DNA of 64,000 bases from Tretioscincus oriximinensis (taxonomy: Eukaryota; Chordata; Lepidosauria; Squamata; Gymnophthalmidae), in NCBI GenBank assembly GCA_022410635.1, contig JAJVDF010001200.1:129868-193867 (forward strand). Direction: 5' to 3'. Position numbers and translations under genes: made by a program. Shown in pieces: positions 35,535 to 46,534 of this stretch; position 1 is the stretch's first letter; each line of letters begins with the position of its first letter. Under the pieces are notes generated by a model, which searched no databases, was not told the origin of the DNA, and was given only the letters and a program-made list of their open reading frames with translations.

Positions 35535-36110
35535 TAACTTCTGGGAACTCCAATTTAAGAAACGACACTGTCAAACTGGAGCAAGTTCAAAGGAGACTGA
35601 CCAAGGTGGTCTGCATTCTATGTCTTATGAGGAACATGCAAAGGATCTAGGAATGTTTAGCTGTAAAAGAATGACTAAGTGGAGACCTGATAGCCGCCTA
35701 CAAGTATCTGAAGGATTATCATGAGAACAAAAGGAACGTGAGAGCAGCTGTGCCAAATCAGGCCACAGGCCATCCATTTCACCATTCTGTCTCACACAGT
35801 GGGCCCCCAATTACACCTGCACGTCCTCAAGCAGAGGGAGAAAGCAAGATCTTCATCTGTTCTTGACTAGAAGGAAGGACTAGAAGCAGTGGGATGAAAC
35901 TTGCAAGGAAGGAGACTTAGAGATTAGAATTCAGTGAGGGCAACCAACCAGAGGAGTAGATCGCCACAGGAGGAAAAGAGTTCTCCTTTGATGGAAGTCT
36001 TCAAACAGAGGCTGGACAACCATCTGCCTGGGATGGTTTAGTAATCCTGCACTGAGAAGGAGGTTGGATCCGGTGCCATAGAGGTCTCTTCCAAATAGAT
36101 GATTCTATGA
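35535..36110 (+). mobile_element. CR1 LINE fragment split by another CR1
   Basis: Sense CR1: CTCCAATTTAAGAAACGACA, GAGCAAGTTCAAAGGAGACT, TACAAGTATCTGAAGGATTA, then after the nested copy GAAGGACTAGAAGCAGTGGG, CTTCAAACAGAGGCTGGACA and the terminus AGATGATTCTATGATTATTA. Confidence 0.9.
35723..35867 (-). mobile_element. Antisense CR1 3' end nested in CR1
   Basis: GAGAACAAAAGGAACGTGAG, CATCCATTTCACCATTCTGT, CTGTTCTTGACT; belongs to the subfamily ending in CTTATGTTCTTA, inserted in the other subfamily. Confidence 0.85.
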
Positions 36111-37082
36111 TTATTATTAACAAGTCCATTACCGAGGGCCATTATTACGTGGGTCATTATTTGGAGAGACACATTTTAACGCAGCTTCTTCTGAATTGTC
36201 CTGTCAAGGAACCAGAAGTGATAAGACTATTAAAATTGCATGTTGGAACGGAAGTAAGGTATCAGTCAACTTGTGTCTGAAAACATATGGTACTAATACA
36301 AGCAAACTGAATTCTTAAAATCTTTTCCAGATTACTTTAACCAAGTAAACAGTATTTTATTATTTTCAAATGTTACAGTGATCTTGGTCCTGACAGCAAA
36401 ATTCCTGGGGGGCGGGGGGCGGAGAGAGAATGCTCTAAGAACTGAAGACTTTTAGATTTAGGGACAANAATAGCAATGTGAGTTGCTTTAATGCAGACTT
36501 GACTAAAGCTATTATGAATTAAGAGATATTGGAATCATAGCCCTCATAAGCTAACAGTAATGATACCAAACATTTCTACGTATTTGCAGGGTTGTGGTAT
36601 GATGGGTCATTTTGCGCACATGTGNTGGCTATGTCCTTATGTGGCGGGAACAGGCCCTGATTGCAAACAGGCCCTGAAGCAATATCAATTATAAATAATG
36701 CGCTGATTATAAGTAAAAAAAACCACCTTTTTGTGATACCTGGCATAACTACTGCAGTCAGGACTGTATTTTGACAATATATAGATACCAGTAATATTTA
36801 AAAAAAATTAATATTTTTTGCTTTTATTCTTATAAACCCAAAGTAGCTGAGGGAAGAGGGGATGTAAGTAAGTAAGTAAATTACATCCCATAGGCAAAAT
36901 ACAGCCTAAATACAGCCTTGACTGAAGTACCCGTCTGAAATTAAAAGTAGTATCTCTCATCAATGCAAGTCTTTACCACACCTTTTTTTGCATTTACATA
37001 ACTCACTTATTTGGGAGTCAGTATGTATGAGAGGTATAGTAATAAGTTATCCTTATTCATAATTGTGTTTGTAGGTTTGTTG
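36111..37082. other. Unassigned noncoding stretch
   Basis: No recognised element. A 12-base AACAGGCCCTGA occurs twice at about 36648-36676. Confidence 0.45.
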
Positions 37083-37310
37083 CACGGGTATAGCCCAGGG
37101 TATAAATAGGTACTAGGATGGATTTCTTGATACTGCCTCTGGGATGGAGCAACAGGCAGTATTCCTGAAATACTATTTGCGTGGANTTGAGAATAGGTGG
37201 AGATTCAGCCCTGTACTTAAGACTCTCTTTGCTTAATTGGTGGGCCACAGAATGCTGGACTGCATGTTCTAGCTCAATTCAGCAGGGCTCTTCTTATTAC
37301 AATGTTACAT
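37083..37310 (+). mobile_element. CR1 LINE 3' end
   Basis: GGGTATAAATAGGTACTAGG, CTCTGGGATGGAGCAACAGG, GCCACAGAATGCTGGACTGC, CAGCAGGGCTCTTCTTATTA. Confidence 0.82.
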
Positions 37311-38149
37311 ACTGCAAACGTGACTAATTTATAAACTGTTCTTTAAAAAAGAAGATTTTTATCATATTAACTCTGTTTTAGTAGTCACACAGAAGAACAA
37401 TGAAAGAATATGGAAAGAGATGAGAGATCTCTAAGACTGCAGAGTATTTTATCATGCTTTATTTAACTGTCTCATGTAATAAGTCTCAGTCACTATAAGA
37501 AACAGCATCACAGATATCATTTATTTTAATTATGTGGAATTTTAAAATATTAGTGCTAGTTCATTTCCTATTTCAAGTTAAATCATAGTTCTCTAATATG
37601 TGCTCCGTGAACAACTGGTTAGTCATAGGATAAATAGCCCAGTGGCACAGATTTTTATTTTTTTTAAAATATTGACCTTCATGAAGGGAATAACAGTCTA
37701 TTCAGAGGATTCCCAAGCTACTATTGCATAATTCATAAGCTGCCAGATTTTCTGCACCATCCTATCCTTTTGCAGTCCTTTTCCATAAATTCTACCTCTT
37801 TTATATTAGCAAAGTGTTTGATAATTAATATAGTTGCATTGTTATGCCGTTTCCTGCTATTATTCTTATTTTTCTCCCCACAAACCCTTGCGGATACACA
37901 TGTACAAGAATCAATGGTTTAATCTACTGGCCTTCTAGCAAGCATGGTTACTTAGCGGTAGACTAAAATTGTTATCAAACTCTAACCATGGTGACAGCTA
38001 GTAAACCCAGCAGCAGCTTCCTTCTGAGGCTCAGGTTTAGAAAACAAAGAGGAGAACACAACATGTTATTGGGTCTTTCAATCAGTGAATTTCTGCTGTA
38101 GTCACCAAATGTTTCATTATATAATCCATGATTTCAATTTCAATAAGAG
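37311..38149. other. Unassigned noncoding stretch
   Basis: Nothing recognised. Confidence 0.45.
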
Positions 38150-38658
38150 GCCTTAGATCTGGGCCTCTTCAGCCTTGAAAGATGGTGTTTGATAAGTGAT
38201 CTGATTGAGTTGTATAAAATCATGCATAGGATGGATAAGGTGAATAGGGAAAAAATGTTTCTCTATCGCACAACACTAGGACCAGAAGGTAATCCTTGAA
38301 GCTGATGGGTAGAAGAGTTAGGACAGATAAAGCATTTTTTTCACCCAGAGGGTCATCGGCCTGTGGAATTTACTTCCAGAAGAGGTAGTGGTAGCTAGGA
38401 GCCTGGATAGCTTCAAGACAAGTTTAGAAAAGTTTATGGACACCAAAGGTATAGCTATTAGGGTGGATAATTTGGTGCTGCCTCTGGGATGGAGCAACAG
38501 TCAGTATTCTTGAAATGCCATTTACAGGGTGTCTGTAAGATTTTGCTTTCTTCTGTTCAGACTGTCCAGGTGCAGTTGGTGAGTCACTGTGAGAGAGAGA
38601 ATGCTAGACTAGATGGGCTNTGGCCCGATTCAGCACAGCTCCTTTTATGTTCTTATGA
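38150..38658 (+). mobile_element. CR1 LINE 3' fragment
   Basis: Sense CR1 from CTGGGCCTCTTCAGCCTTGA through AAATCATGCATAGGATGGAT, GTAGTGGTAGCTAGGAGCCT and CTCTGGGATGGAGCAACAGT to the terminus CTCCTTTTATGTTCTTATGA. Confidence 0.9.
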
Positions 38659-38667
38659 GAAGGAGAA

Positions 38668-38862
38668 TTGTTTTGTACAGACCGCTTTTCTCAACCCAAA
38701 GGGAATCAAAAAAGCTTATAAAACCTTCTGTTTTTCTCTTCACATAGGTGAAGCAGGTGAGGCTGAGAGCGCTCCAAAATCCACATAGCTATCAGGTAAG
38801 AAGTAAGTCACCTGGAGGCTATTAGACAAGAGGCTGGCACTCGTAACAACCCCAGACTGGTT
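38668..38862 (-). mobile_element. Sauria-SINE-like element
   Basis: Antisense copy following the CR1 end: CCGCTTTTCTCAACCCAAAG, TCTGTTTTTCTCTTCACATA, CTGAGAGCGCTCCAAAATCC. Confidence 0.7.
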
Positions 38863-38894
38863 CTTGAAGAGAAGGAACAGAGTAAGAGGAATTT

Positions 38895-39108
38895 TAAAAC
38901 TCTATTTTTCTCAATCTAGAGAGACCTAAAGTGGCCTTCATAACCTTCTATTCTTGCCTTCACAATGGATAGGTGAGGCTGAGAGAGCATCAAAGTGCTG
39001 TGACTAGAACATGTCCAACCAGTTAGCCTCATGTAAGAGTATGGAATCGAACTGGGAAGATAACCAGGTAAAAGTCTGATATTCTATCCACAAGATCAGA
39101 CAGGCACT
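38895..39108 (-). mobile_element. Second Sauria-SINE-like element
   Basis: Antisense: TATTTTTCTCAATCTAGAGA, CTTCTATTCTTGCCTTCACA, GGTGAGGCTGAGAGAGCATC, CTGATATTCTATCCACAAGA. Confidence 0.75.
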
Positions 39109-39111
39109 TCT

Positions 39112-39414
39112 CCATAAGAACAAAAGAGGAGCCATGCTGAATAGGGCCAGAACCCATCTAATCCAGCATTCTGTCTCACAGTGTCCACCTATTTCCACCT
39201 GTGCAGTCTCAAGCAGAAGAAGGCTGTTCTTGACTCCCTGCAAATGGTACTTAAGGAATGCTGCCTGTTCCTCCATCCTGGAGCCAATATCAAAAGACCC
39301 ATCCTAGTAGCAATTGCCGACCATGTACATGTCTAATCCTGTCTTAAAGCTATCCAGGCTGCTAGTTACCACCACTTCTTCTGGATGTAAATTTCACAGC
39401 CTCTGGGTGAAAAT
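39112..39414 (-). mobile_element. CR1 LINE 3' fragment
   Basis: CATAAGAACAAAAGAGGAGC, CCATCTAATCCAGCATTCTG, AATGTAAATTTCACAGCCTC boundary with the L2 that follows. Confidence 0.87.
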
Positions 39415-41336
39415 TCTCCATAAGCGCAATACCCTTGAAATGGACAGGCAGCCAATTTGCTCTGTCGCTGGATTTGAGAGGCTGTTCCTGCTGTTGGGCA
39501 AAAGAGATAGAATAAGGATATTGCTGGTGTACCGGTCACCCCGCTGCCCAGCAGCATCCCTATCTGAGTTGGCTGAGGTGGTCTCTGACGTGGTGTTGGA
39601 GGCCCCTAACACTGTGGTCTTGGGGGACTTCAACATCCATGCAGAGGCTATCCTCACTGGTCCTGCTCAGTCCATCATGACCTCCATGACACTCATGGGG
39701 CTATCACAACATGTTACCAGTCCAACTCATAGAGCAAGACATACTCTTGATCTGTTTTTTTCTACAGAGTGAGTTGGTGACGACCTGTTAATAGCAGGGC
39801 TGGCGGTAAATCCGTTGTCATGGACAGATCATTCCCTAGTGAGATTTTGACTTACGGTGACTTCTCCTCCCTACAAGGATATGAGACCCATTCAGATGGT
39901 CCGTCCTCAGAGACTTATGGAATCTGATCGATTCCTGAATGCTCTAGGGGATTTCCTGGATGGCGCTACAGGCAAGGCTCTGGTCTCTCTCTGGAATTGT
40001 GAGATGACCTGGGCTATCGACACGATCGCTCCCAAGTGCCCCCGGCGTATCTGTGGAGCCTGTAGAGCACCCAGGTATTCTGGGGAGTTAAGGGTGATGA
40101 AATAGCAAGGCTGACGGCTGGAGCGCAGGTGGTGCAAATCTCTACAAGAATCTGACCGAACATGGGTTAGAGCACATTATCGTGCCTACCATGTGGCAGT
40201 GGTGCCAGCGAAAAGGAATTATTTCTCTGCTACCATTGCGTCCTCAAGTAGCCATCCAGCAGAACTCTTTCGAATGATGAATGGCCTGATAAGATCTAGC
40301 CTGGGACAGCAAGGGCAAAGGCCACCCAATATCTGCTGTGACAAATTTGAAAGGCACTTTGAGGGCAAAGTCGCTCAGATTCATGAGAAATTGGATGCCA
40401 CNCTTGTGAATGGCCCAGAGGAGGTGTCCAGAGAGCTGTCTGGTCCTGTTATCTTGGATCAGTTACTGGAAGCAGTAACGGGCTGGATGGGGGTCAATAA
40501 ATTGAAGCTGAATATAGACAAGAAGGTGCTGTGTGTTGGAGCATCCTGAATTCGCGAAGTGGTGAGGCACCCTGTCCTTGGTGGGGTAGAATTGCCCCAT
40601 ATAGGACAGGTACGCAATTTGGGGGTGCTCCTGGACCTTGCCCTAACACTTGAGAACCAGGTGGGGGCGGTGGCCAAGAGNGCCTACTTCCAGTTACGTC
40701 TGGTTCACCAGTTACAGCCACTTCTGAACAGGGATGATCTAGCCACAGTAATCCATGCTCTGGTAGCTTCCAGATTGGACTATTGTAATGTGCTCTATAT
40801 GGGGCCACCCTTGAAAACGGTTCGGAAGCTGCAGTTGGTGCAGAATGCAGCAGCTAGACTGCTGACCGGAATGGCTGGCTGGGCATACATCACGCTGTTC
40901 TTGAAAGAGCTGCACTGGCTGCCAATCCACTACCGAGCCCAATTCAAGGTGCTGACTTTAACTTANAAGGCCCTAAATAACTTGGGCCTCAAATATCTCC
41001 CATACTAACCTGCCCGTGCCTTAAGATTTGCAGGGATGGGCCTCTGGTTGTACCACCCCTTTCTACAGCTAGAAGAGTGAGAACCCGGTGTAGGGTCTTC
41101 TCAGTGGCTGCTCCCAGTTTATGGAACAGTCTCCCCCTCGAGGGGCATCTGTCATCATCACTGTATTCTTTTAGAAGATTTCTAAAGACACACCTCTTCA
41201 ACCTGGCCTTTGGCTAAAGGAATGTTGTTTCTCTTCTTTTAGATATTGTATTATGCTATTTTTGTATTTTTGCTTTTGTTGTTTGACACCCTGGGACCTT
41301 CAGGTATGGGGCGGGGTATAAATATAAATATATACT
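39415..41336 (+). mobile_element. L2-type LINE with endonuclease, lacking the RT core
   Basis: The best-preserved LINE frame in the window. From about 39443 to 41008 one reading frame runs without a net frameshift, broken by stops at 39770, 39848, 40103, 40112 and 40547. The first part is the apurinic-type endonuclease: LVYRSPRCP, VVLGDFNIHA (metal-binding region) and WTDHSLVRF (the SDH-like motif). The linker follows (FERHFEGKVAQI). At about 40460 the frame jumps from VILDQLL to TGWMGVNKLKLNIDKK, so the palm domain with the YxDD catalytic motif is absent. It then runs through LGVLLDLALTLENQ, ATVIHALVASRLDYCNVLY and ELHWLPIHY to a stop after KYLPY. The 3' UTR ends GGGCGGGGTATAAATATAAA. It is certainly non-functional as an autonomous element. 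Family: L2 clade rather than CR1, judged from the C-terminal motifs. Confidence 0.9.
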
Positions 41337-41638
41337 TGCATGTAATTAAACACTTTCTCTTGACGCCTGTCTACAAACATTGAAACTGCCACTTTATTTG
41401 CAAACAAGTGCGAATAGGAAAAGAAATTTAACAGAAACAACCAAGACGCAACCACAAGAAGGAAAAAGGCCAATTAGATGTTAACTTTGATCATCAGCCC
41501 AACAAAAGAATGTTTGAACTGCTTTTCGAGGATCAATTACAATTAGAAAAAAACTGACTTTTAAAAATAAAAGTCATTAGTGTACAACTGACGGACTCGA
41601 TGGTCTAAAGCCATTAGGCCACGTATACTGGGGGATTA

Positions 41639-41672
41639 AGCCCAAGCTCACTCTTGGAAATAAGCTTGGGCT
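41639..41672. repeat. Perfect 10-bp stem inverted repeat
   Basis: AGCCCAAGCT (41639-41648) pairs perfectly with AGCTTGGGCT (41663-41672) over a 14-base loop. Confidence 0.85.
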
Positions 41673-41708
41673 CTAAGCTGCCTTATCTGTCCCCCGACCA
41701 GGTGGTGA

Positions 41709-41771
41709 GTTCCTGCCACCTCTCCGAGCTACTTCTTTGACATACAGGGGTCAAGGGGAGATGGCAGGAAC
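41709..41771. repeat. 17-bp inverted repeat
   Basis: GTTCCTGCCACCTCTCC (41709-41725) pairs at 15 of 17 with 41755-41771. Confidence 0.82.
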
Positions 41772-42771
41772 CGAGAGCCCAACTGGCATGTGTCTGCAGT
41801 ACTACCATTAAACTAATCAGACTGCAAAGGAAACGGGAGTTACGCCTCACTATCTGATTGGACGAACCATCGCCGTTTCTCTCTCACACATTAAGATTAT
41901 GCGCATTTGAATCATGCAACAAAAGGAGATGAGCCTTCCATATCTTTCAAAAACAGGATCTGCTACATTTGGTATTTATGGAAGACAGGCATGTGTATTG
42001 GAATATCATAGTGAATCTTAAATGTAGCCCTCAAATGAGTAAAGGAAATTATTCTCCTAGTAGAGGGGATACCATCTAAATTCACTTTCTAATGAAAAGC
42101 AGCATCTCACCATTGGAAATCTAAACACATCTGGAAATCAAACGTGCAGTTCTCTAGGTATTGTTGACCCCAAAATGTATGGCTAAAAGTATATAATAAA
42201 GTTAACTGTAACAAAGCAGGATCTGGAGATTTCTGAACCTAGAAAATCTGGCTTCAAAAGCCAAAAAGGTACCAATACAAGATATAAAAAGTGACAAGGC
42301 AACCATTGAGGCTACTCAAGAGAAAATGCAGGGCTTAAGTTATTATAGTTTCCCCCCCTCCTCCTTCAATCAAAATGCAAACTGGGAAATGAACAAAGAT
42401 TTACATTTTGCTGTTTCACAGGGAGCCTCTTCCAATTTAGAGCAATGCACCCCACTGCTTCATTTCCTATGATGCTGAGAGCCCTCCTATCTGTTTGCAT
42501 AACATGACTCCCAAAAGTATTGTACTAACACAAAGGAAACGAAATTAAGGTGGCTCTGTGCATTCCTGGGAAGCGGGATGAAACAATCACCTGTGGTTCC
42601 AATCTTCAAAAGTTTATAATTTATTTAGTCCCTGTTCAGTAGGCTAGGATAGGGAAGTAGTCTGGAAGAAAGCTCTCTGAAACACCACTGACCATTGTGG
42701 TAGAATTCAGAAGAGTAACCAGCCTTATTAGTGCAGATTCAGAATCTCTAGCAAGGAGATTTCACAGCACT

Positions 42772-42910
42772 GAAGAAAGAGAAGGAGGAGGAGAAGGAGG
42801 AGGAGGAGAAGGAGGAGGAGGAGAAGGAGGAGGAGGAGAAGGAGGAGGAGGAGGAGAAGGAGAAGGAGAAGGAGAAGGAGAAGGAGAAGGAGAAGAAGAA
42901 GAAGAAGAAA
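42772..42910. repeat. (GAA/GGA)n purine microsatellite, SINE tail
   Basis: About 139 bp of GAAGGAGGAGGAG-type units, almost all purine. It lies at the 3' side of the antisense SINE at 42945-43115, where that SINE's CTT tail would be, so it is most simply an expanded tail. Confidence 0.92.
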
Positions 42911-42944
42911 TAATAATAGAAAGAGGAAGAGAAGGACAAAGAGA

Positions 42945-43115
42945 ATTGGGTTTTTATATGTTTTTTTCACCCAAAGGGACTCAAAGCAACCTTTTTTCAC
43001 CCGAAAACCTATATTCTATCTTCCCCATCATATTGTGGTGGTACCTAATCATCTATTTGAGACTGTTTGGTTTCAAACAGCTAAGCTGGCTGAAGCTAAG
43101 GCCTGTAGAAGAAGA
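42945..43115 (-). mobile_element. tRNA-headed SINE, 3' part
   Basis: Antisense: GAATTGGGTTTTTATATG, TTTCACCCAAAGGGACTCAA, ATTCTATCTTCCCCATCATA, ACAGCTAAGCTGGCTGAAGC. The head is missing. Confidence 0.82.
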
Positions 43116-43211
43116 AGAACCCTAGACATTTCAGGCTGACTTTATATTGTATTTTTTTCTTGGCTAAAAAGACAGAACTTTACAATGCTACCTGAGAAAG
43201 ACACACGATGG

Positions 43212-43358
43212 AATACCCAGCAATTCTTGCTTTTGAAAGGCTAAGTTGGCTACAGCTACAGGTTAGAAGGTGCTCACCCCTCCCCACGTCCGACACAGGG
43301 CTTCGAAACCCCATTTCCCAGGTGAGAGACCTTTCCTTAGCGACTGAGCCATGACTAC
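43212..43358 (-). mobile_element. tRNA-headed SINE, 5' part
   Basis: Antisense: CAGCAATTCTTGCTTTTGAA, GGTGCTCACCCCTCCCCACG, TTAGCGACTGAGCCATGACT head. The 3' half is absent. Confidence 0.82.
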
Positions 43359-43365
43359 TACTAAC

Positions 43366-43540
43366 AGACTTCTTGGAGACTAACAAGAAAAAGACAAGCA
43401 GTGTGGGATTTTGTAGATAAATTTACTTCTTCAGATGCTACGGAGTCTAACCAAAGGGTCTTGTTACTTCTTATACTAACAAAAAAAAGGTAGGCAGTGT
43501 GATGTTTTGTGGACAGATCTACTACTTCAGGTGCAGGTTT
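43366..43540 (+). repeat. Two tandem fold-back MITE forward arms
   Basis: TTGGAGACTAACAAGAAAAA, TTTACTTCTTCAGATGCTAC, then a second, weaker arm, CTTATACTAACAAAAAAAAG, ACTACTTCAGGTGCAGG. Confidence 0.65.
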
Positions 43541-43616
43541 ATAGGAACAAGCACTAAGGGTATGAAGTGTTCCTTAATGCCTGAAAGAGAAAAAAAATGG
43601 AAGAAAATGTGGTAGT

Positions 43617-43800
43617 TTTTATCTCTGCTTTTGTCAAGCCAGAGGGTCTTAAAGCAACTTATATAACCTGCTTTGCTCTTCTTCCCAACAAATACTTTGT
43701 GAAGTAAGGAGGGGCTGAGAGCTAAGTTCACCCCTGTAAGAAGCGTAGTATCAAATCTGGACATGACTCTGATATGATTCTGATACGCTAACCTCAAGAC
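43617..43800 (-). mobile_element. Sauria-SINE-like element
   Basis: Antisense: TTTTTATCTCTGCTTTTGTC, AAGCAACTTATATAACCTGC, GTGAAGTAAGGAGGGGCTGA, GATTCTGATACGCTAACCTC. Confidence 0.75.
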
Positions 43801-44987
43801 CATACTATCGTTCACTTACTACTTTAAATAATGTTTTATTTGAATTGAGCAAAAGAAAGCCATACAAGATCGGAACTATGGTTCTGATCGTAGTTCTCTT
43901 CAATGGCTAATAGTTTAAACTGGCTATATGTTGATTCAGTTCTGACATAACATCCTATGACTAATTTATGCCAGAAAGCTTGAAATTCCAGATACTTCCT
44001 CGTAGCTCTCCTTGAAAGCCAACTATCCACCGTGTTTATCTCTGCAATGTTAAACGATAGCCTTTTCCCACATGAGCCTTATTTCTTGCTATATTTTGAA
44101 ATAAGCTCCCCTCCCCCCCCATCTGCATGCCAGAATAGGGCTCAGTATGGAAAGGATCCATAAATTATGAAATCAAATAGGAACTGTGAATTTCACATTC
44201 CTCCCTATGTCTGAGGTAGCACAACCTTCTGCTATGTCATAAATTGACAATGCTATACAAGCATACAAACATTGGAAACGAGACAGAAAGACCGAAGTAT
44301 TTTTAATCAGCCACTTTTGTTCAGAATTGGCCCTCCTGAAGATGTTTTATGCGAATTCCCACAACAGCCATTGCGCACCATGACCCCCAGCCAAGCATGA
44401 GAAGGGCAAAATTATGAAAAAGCATTATGTTAGTTACTTTTTTGTAATTATATTGTGAAGAAATTGGAAGACAATGGAATAAAACCATTCTCTCACAAAA
44501 ATTAGAAGTAGCAAAGACATAATGTGTCAAGAAAATCCTGTATAGAACATCTGAATTCTCAGTTTTACTTGCACGTGGAGCCTGGTTGGAACTACTGACT
44601 AGCAACCAACACAAGTTGGAAAGAGGAACTATTCTCTCTGCATTATCTGACTTGAAACCAAACCCCTTCCAACTTATTTCCAGTTATATCGAAAAATATA
44701 TAGTAATAATTATGGCATCTCACTTGGGTTATAATCCTCTTGATCCTGCAAGTCCTCTGATCAAATTAACAGATTACAGGCAATTAGTTTATATTGTAAC
44801 CCTTCCTATGTGGTATAAAAGTAACAATAAATCAACTTCAGGTGGCATTTTGGTACTCTGAATAGAATTCTACTTGATTGTTTGTTGGTAATTGGAGAAG
44901 AAAATGTCAATATTGAAACTTTGGGATGTTTCTAGGAGCATGACCCTCACAAGCATTAATGGCTTCATAAATATTGCATCTAAAATA
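43801..44987. other. Unassigned noncoding stretch
   Basis: Nothing recognised. Confidence 0.45.
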
Positions 44988-45065
44988 TACTGCTCAAAAC
45001 TATTAAGGGGACACTTTAACATACACTGTTATGTCAAAGTGCTCCCTTAATTGTTTTGAGCAGTA
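44988..45065. mobile_element. 78-bp palindromic MITE
   Basis: TACTGCTCAAAACTATTAAG at the left pairs with the complement of the right end, TACTGCTCAAAACAATTAAG; only a few bases are unpaired in the middle. The TA-rich flank and ends suggest a Tc1/mariner derivative. Confidence 0.82.
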
Positions 45066-45088
45066 CATTAGCGTCTTTCTGAAGAAGA

Positions 45089-45165
45089 AAATAAGAACAT
45101 AAGAGGAGCCCTGCTGAATGGGGTCACAGTCCATCTAGTCCAGCATTCTGTCTCACACATTTCAA
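45089..45165 (-). mobile_element. CR1 3' terminal fragment
   Basis: AATAAGAACATAAGAGGAGC, CATCTAGTCCAGCATTCTGT; very short. Confidence 0.85.
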
Positions 45166-45314
45166 CCCTTGAAATAGAGACTTCCCATCCACGTGCTAGT
45201 CTACACTGACAGGTGGATGAACCAATTGGGGCCTGCCTTAGTCTACGTTGGTTACATAGGCTGAGCTATTCTGAGTTGTATCTTACCGGTGAAATTAGCC
45301 CATTGCGTTACGTT

Positions 45315-45510
45315 AATGCTTCTCACCCCTCCTCCCCTTAGCAACCATCCATGCCTCCACCCACTTCCTTCTTCCCTCCCTCACACCCTCCCATCCCCCT
45401 TTCACTTGCTGCTTCTTTGTTTTGTTCATTCTTTCTATTTTCCTTCCTTCTTCCTTCCCCTCCATCTTTCCTTCCTTCATCTTCCTTTCCTTCCCCTCCC
45501 AACACTGGTC
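45315..45510. repeat. Pyrimidine-rich tract
   Basis: CTTCC/CCTTT-rich, only occasionally broken by purines; overlapping open frames here are low-complexity. Confidence 0.8.
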
Positions 45511-45702
45511 ACAGTACTGCACCCTGGAGTATTCCACTTCTCACCTCTTTCCACCCAAAGGACTGTCCATTTATTACTTCTGTCTTTTAGGCAGTTTCCA
45601 ACCCAGGACTTTAGTCACTGGTGGCTGCCAAACTTCCAAGTCCTGTCATTGGTCATTATACCTTGCAATGTTGAACTCTCGCAATGCCTTTTATTATATG
45701 TT

Positions 45703-45818
45703 CAGAGATATGAACAAGGGGAGCCCTGCTGAATCGGATTACAGCCCATGTAGTCCAGCATTCTGTCTCACACACTGGTCCACCAATTGCACCTGGACAT
45801 CTCAAGCAGAAGAAGAAC
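45703..45818 (-). mobile_element. CR1 3' terminal fragment
   Basis: AGATATGAACAAGGGGAGCC, TGTAGTCCAGCATTCTGTCT, TGCACCTGGACATCTCAAGC. Confidence 0.85.
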
Positions 45819-46534
45819 GTCTCTATGATATTTGATATTATTTTCTCAATTTTCTCAATTTGATATTATTTTTAGGTATTTGAAAGGAAGTAATAGTATT
45901 CTGCTAATACATACTGTACGGTGAAGGACAGAATTAGTAAATTAAGTAAAATGAGGGAAAAAAATCACCATTCTAAGTACTCAAATCATTATTATTTTAT
46001 TCACAATGGCATTAAGACTGAAGCTGAGAATTCTGCTGAATTCACAAAATTTGTGCACCCAAAGTCATAGCATGTAAGATTTCACAATGCCTTTATGAAG
46101 GCACTGGCAGTTTTCTTTCATACTCATGACTATAGTTCGGTCACTGTACTTTGACTGTCATTCTGTCTCTATTAATATACTCTGTAGCTCATCACTGTTC
46201 TGATTTCAAAGGACACTTAAAATAGAAAGTGCCTTTGAAGCCTTGATCGAGAGCGCAATGCTGGAGTCTTCTACTACAAACACTGCATTTCTGCACTTCT
46301 TAAGGCTTCACTAATGGTCTTCTTCAGCTACAAAAATGGTTTCCAATCTGGGGTATGAGCCAGGATATTTAAGGAGATGCAAACAAAAGGTTGAATAACA
46401 AAAGAATACTTGAAATAGTAAAAATTGTAGTCATGAGAAAAATTATCGCTTTGAATTCTATTATTTTACGTATCAAGACATACACTGATTTGCATTTTGC
46501 TCTAGCTTTTGTTGAATAAATAATGACATGATTT

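Larger units (their letters stand above)
41337..42771. other. Unassigned noncoding stretch with hairpins
   Basis: No repeat family recognised except the two inverted repeats at 41639-41771, listed separately. Confidence 0.45.

Noticed and set aside
42697..43125. 142-codon Glu/Gly-rich frame
   Set aside because: Generated by the GAA/GGA array and an antisense SINE; no protein family resembles it.
45289..45835. Pro/Ser/Phe-rich frames of 137-147 codons
   Set aside because: They run through a pyrimidine-rich tract into an antisense CR1, so they are not a gene.
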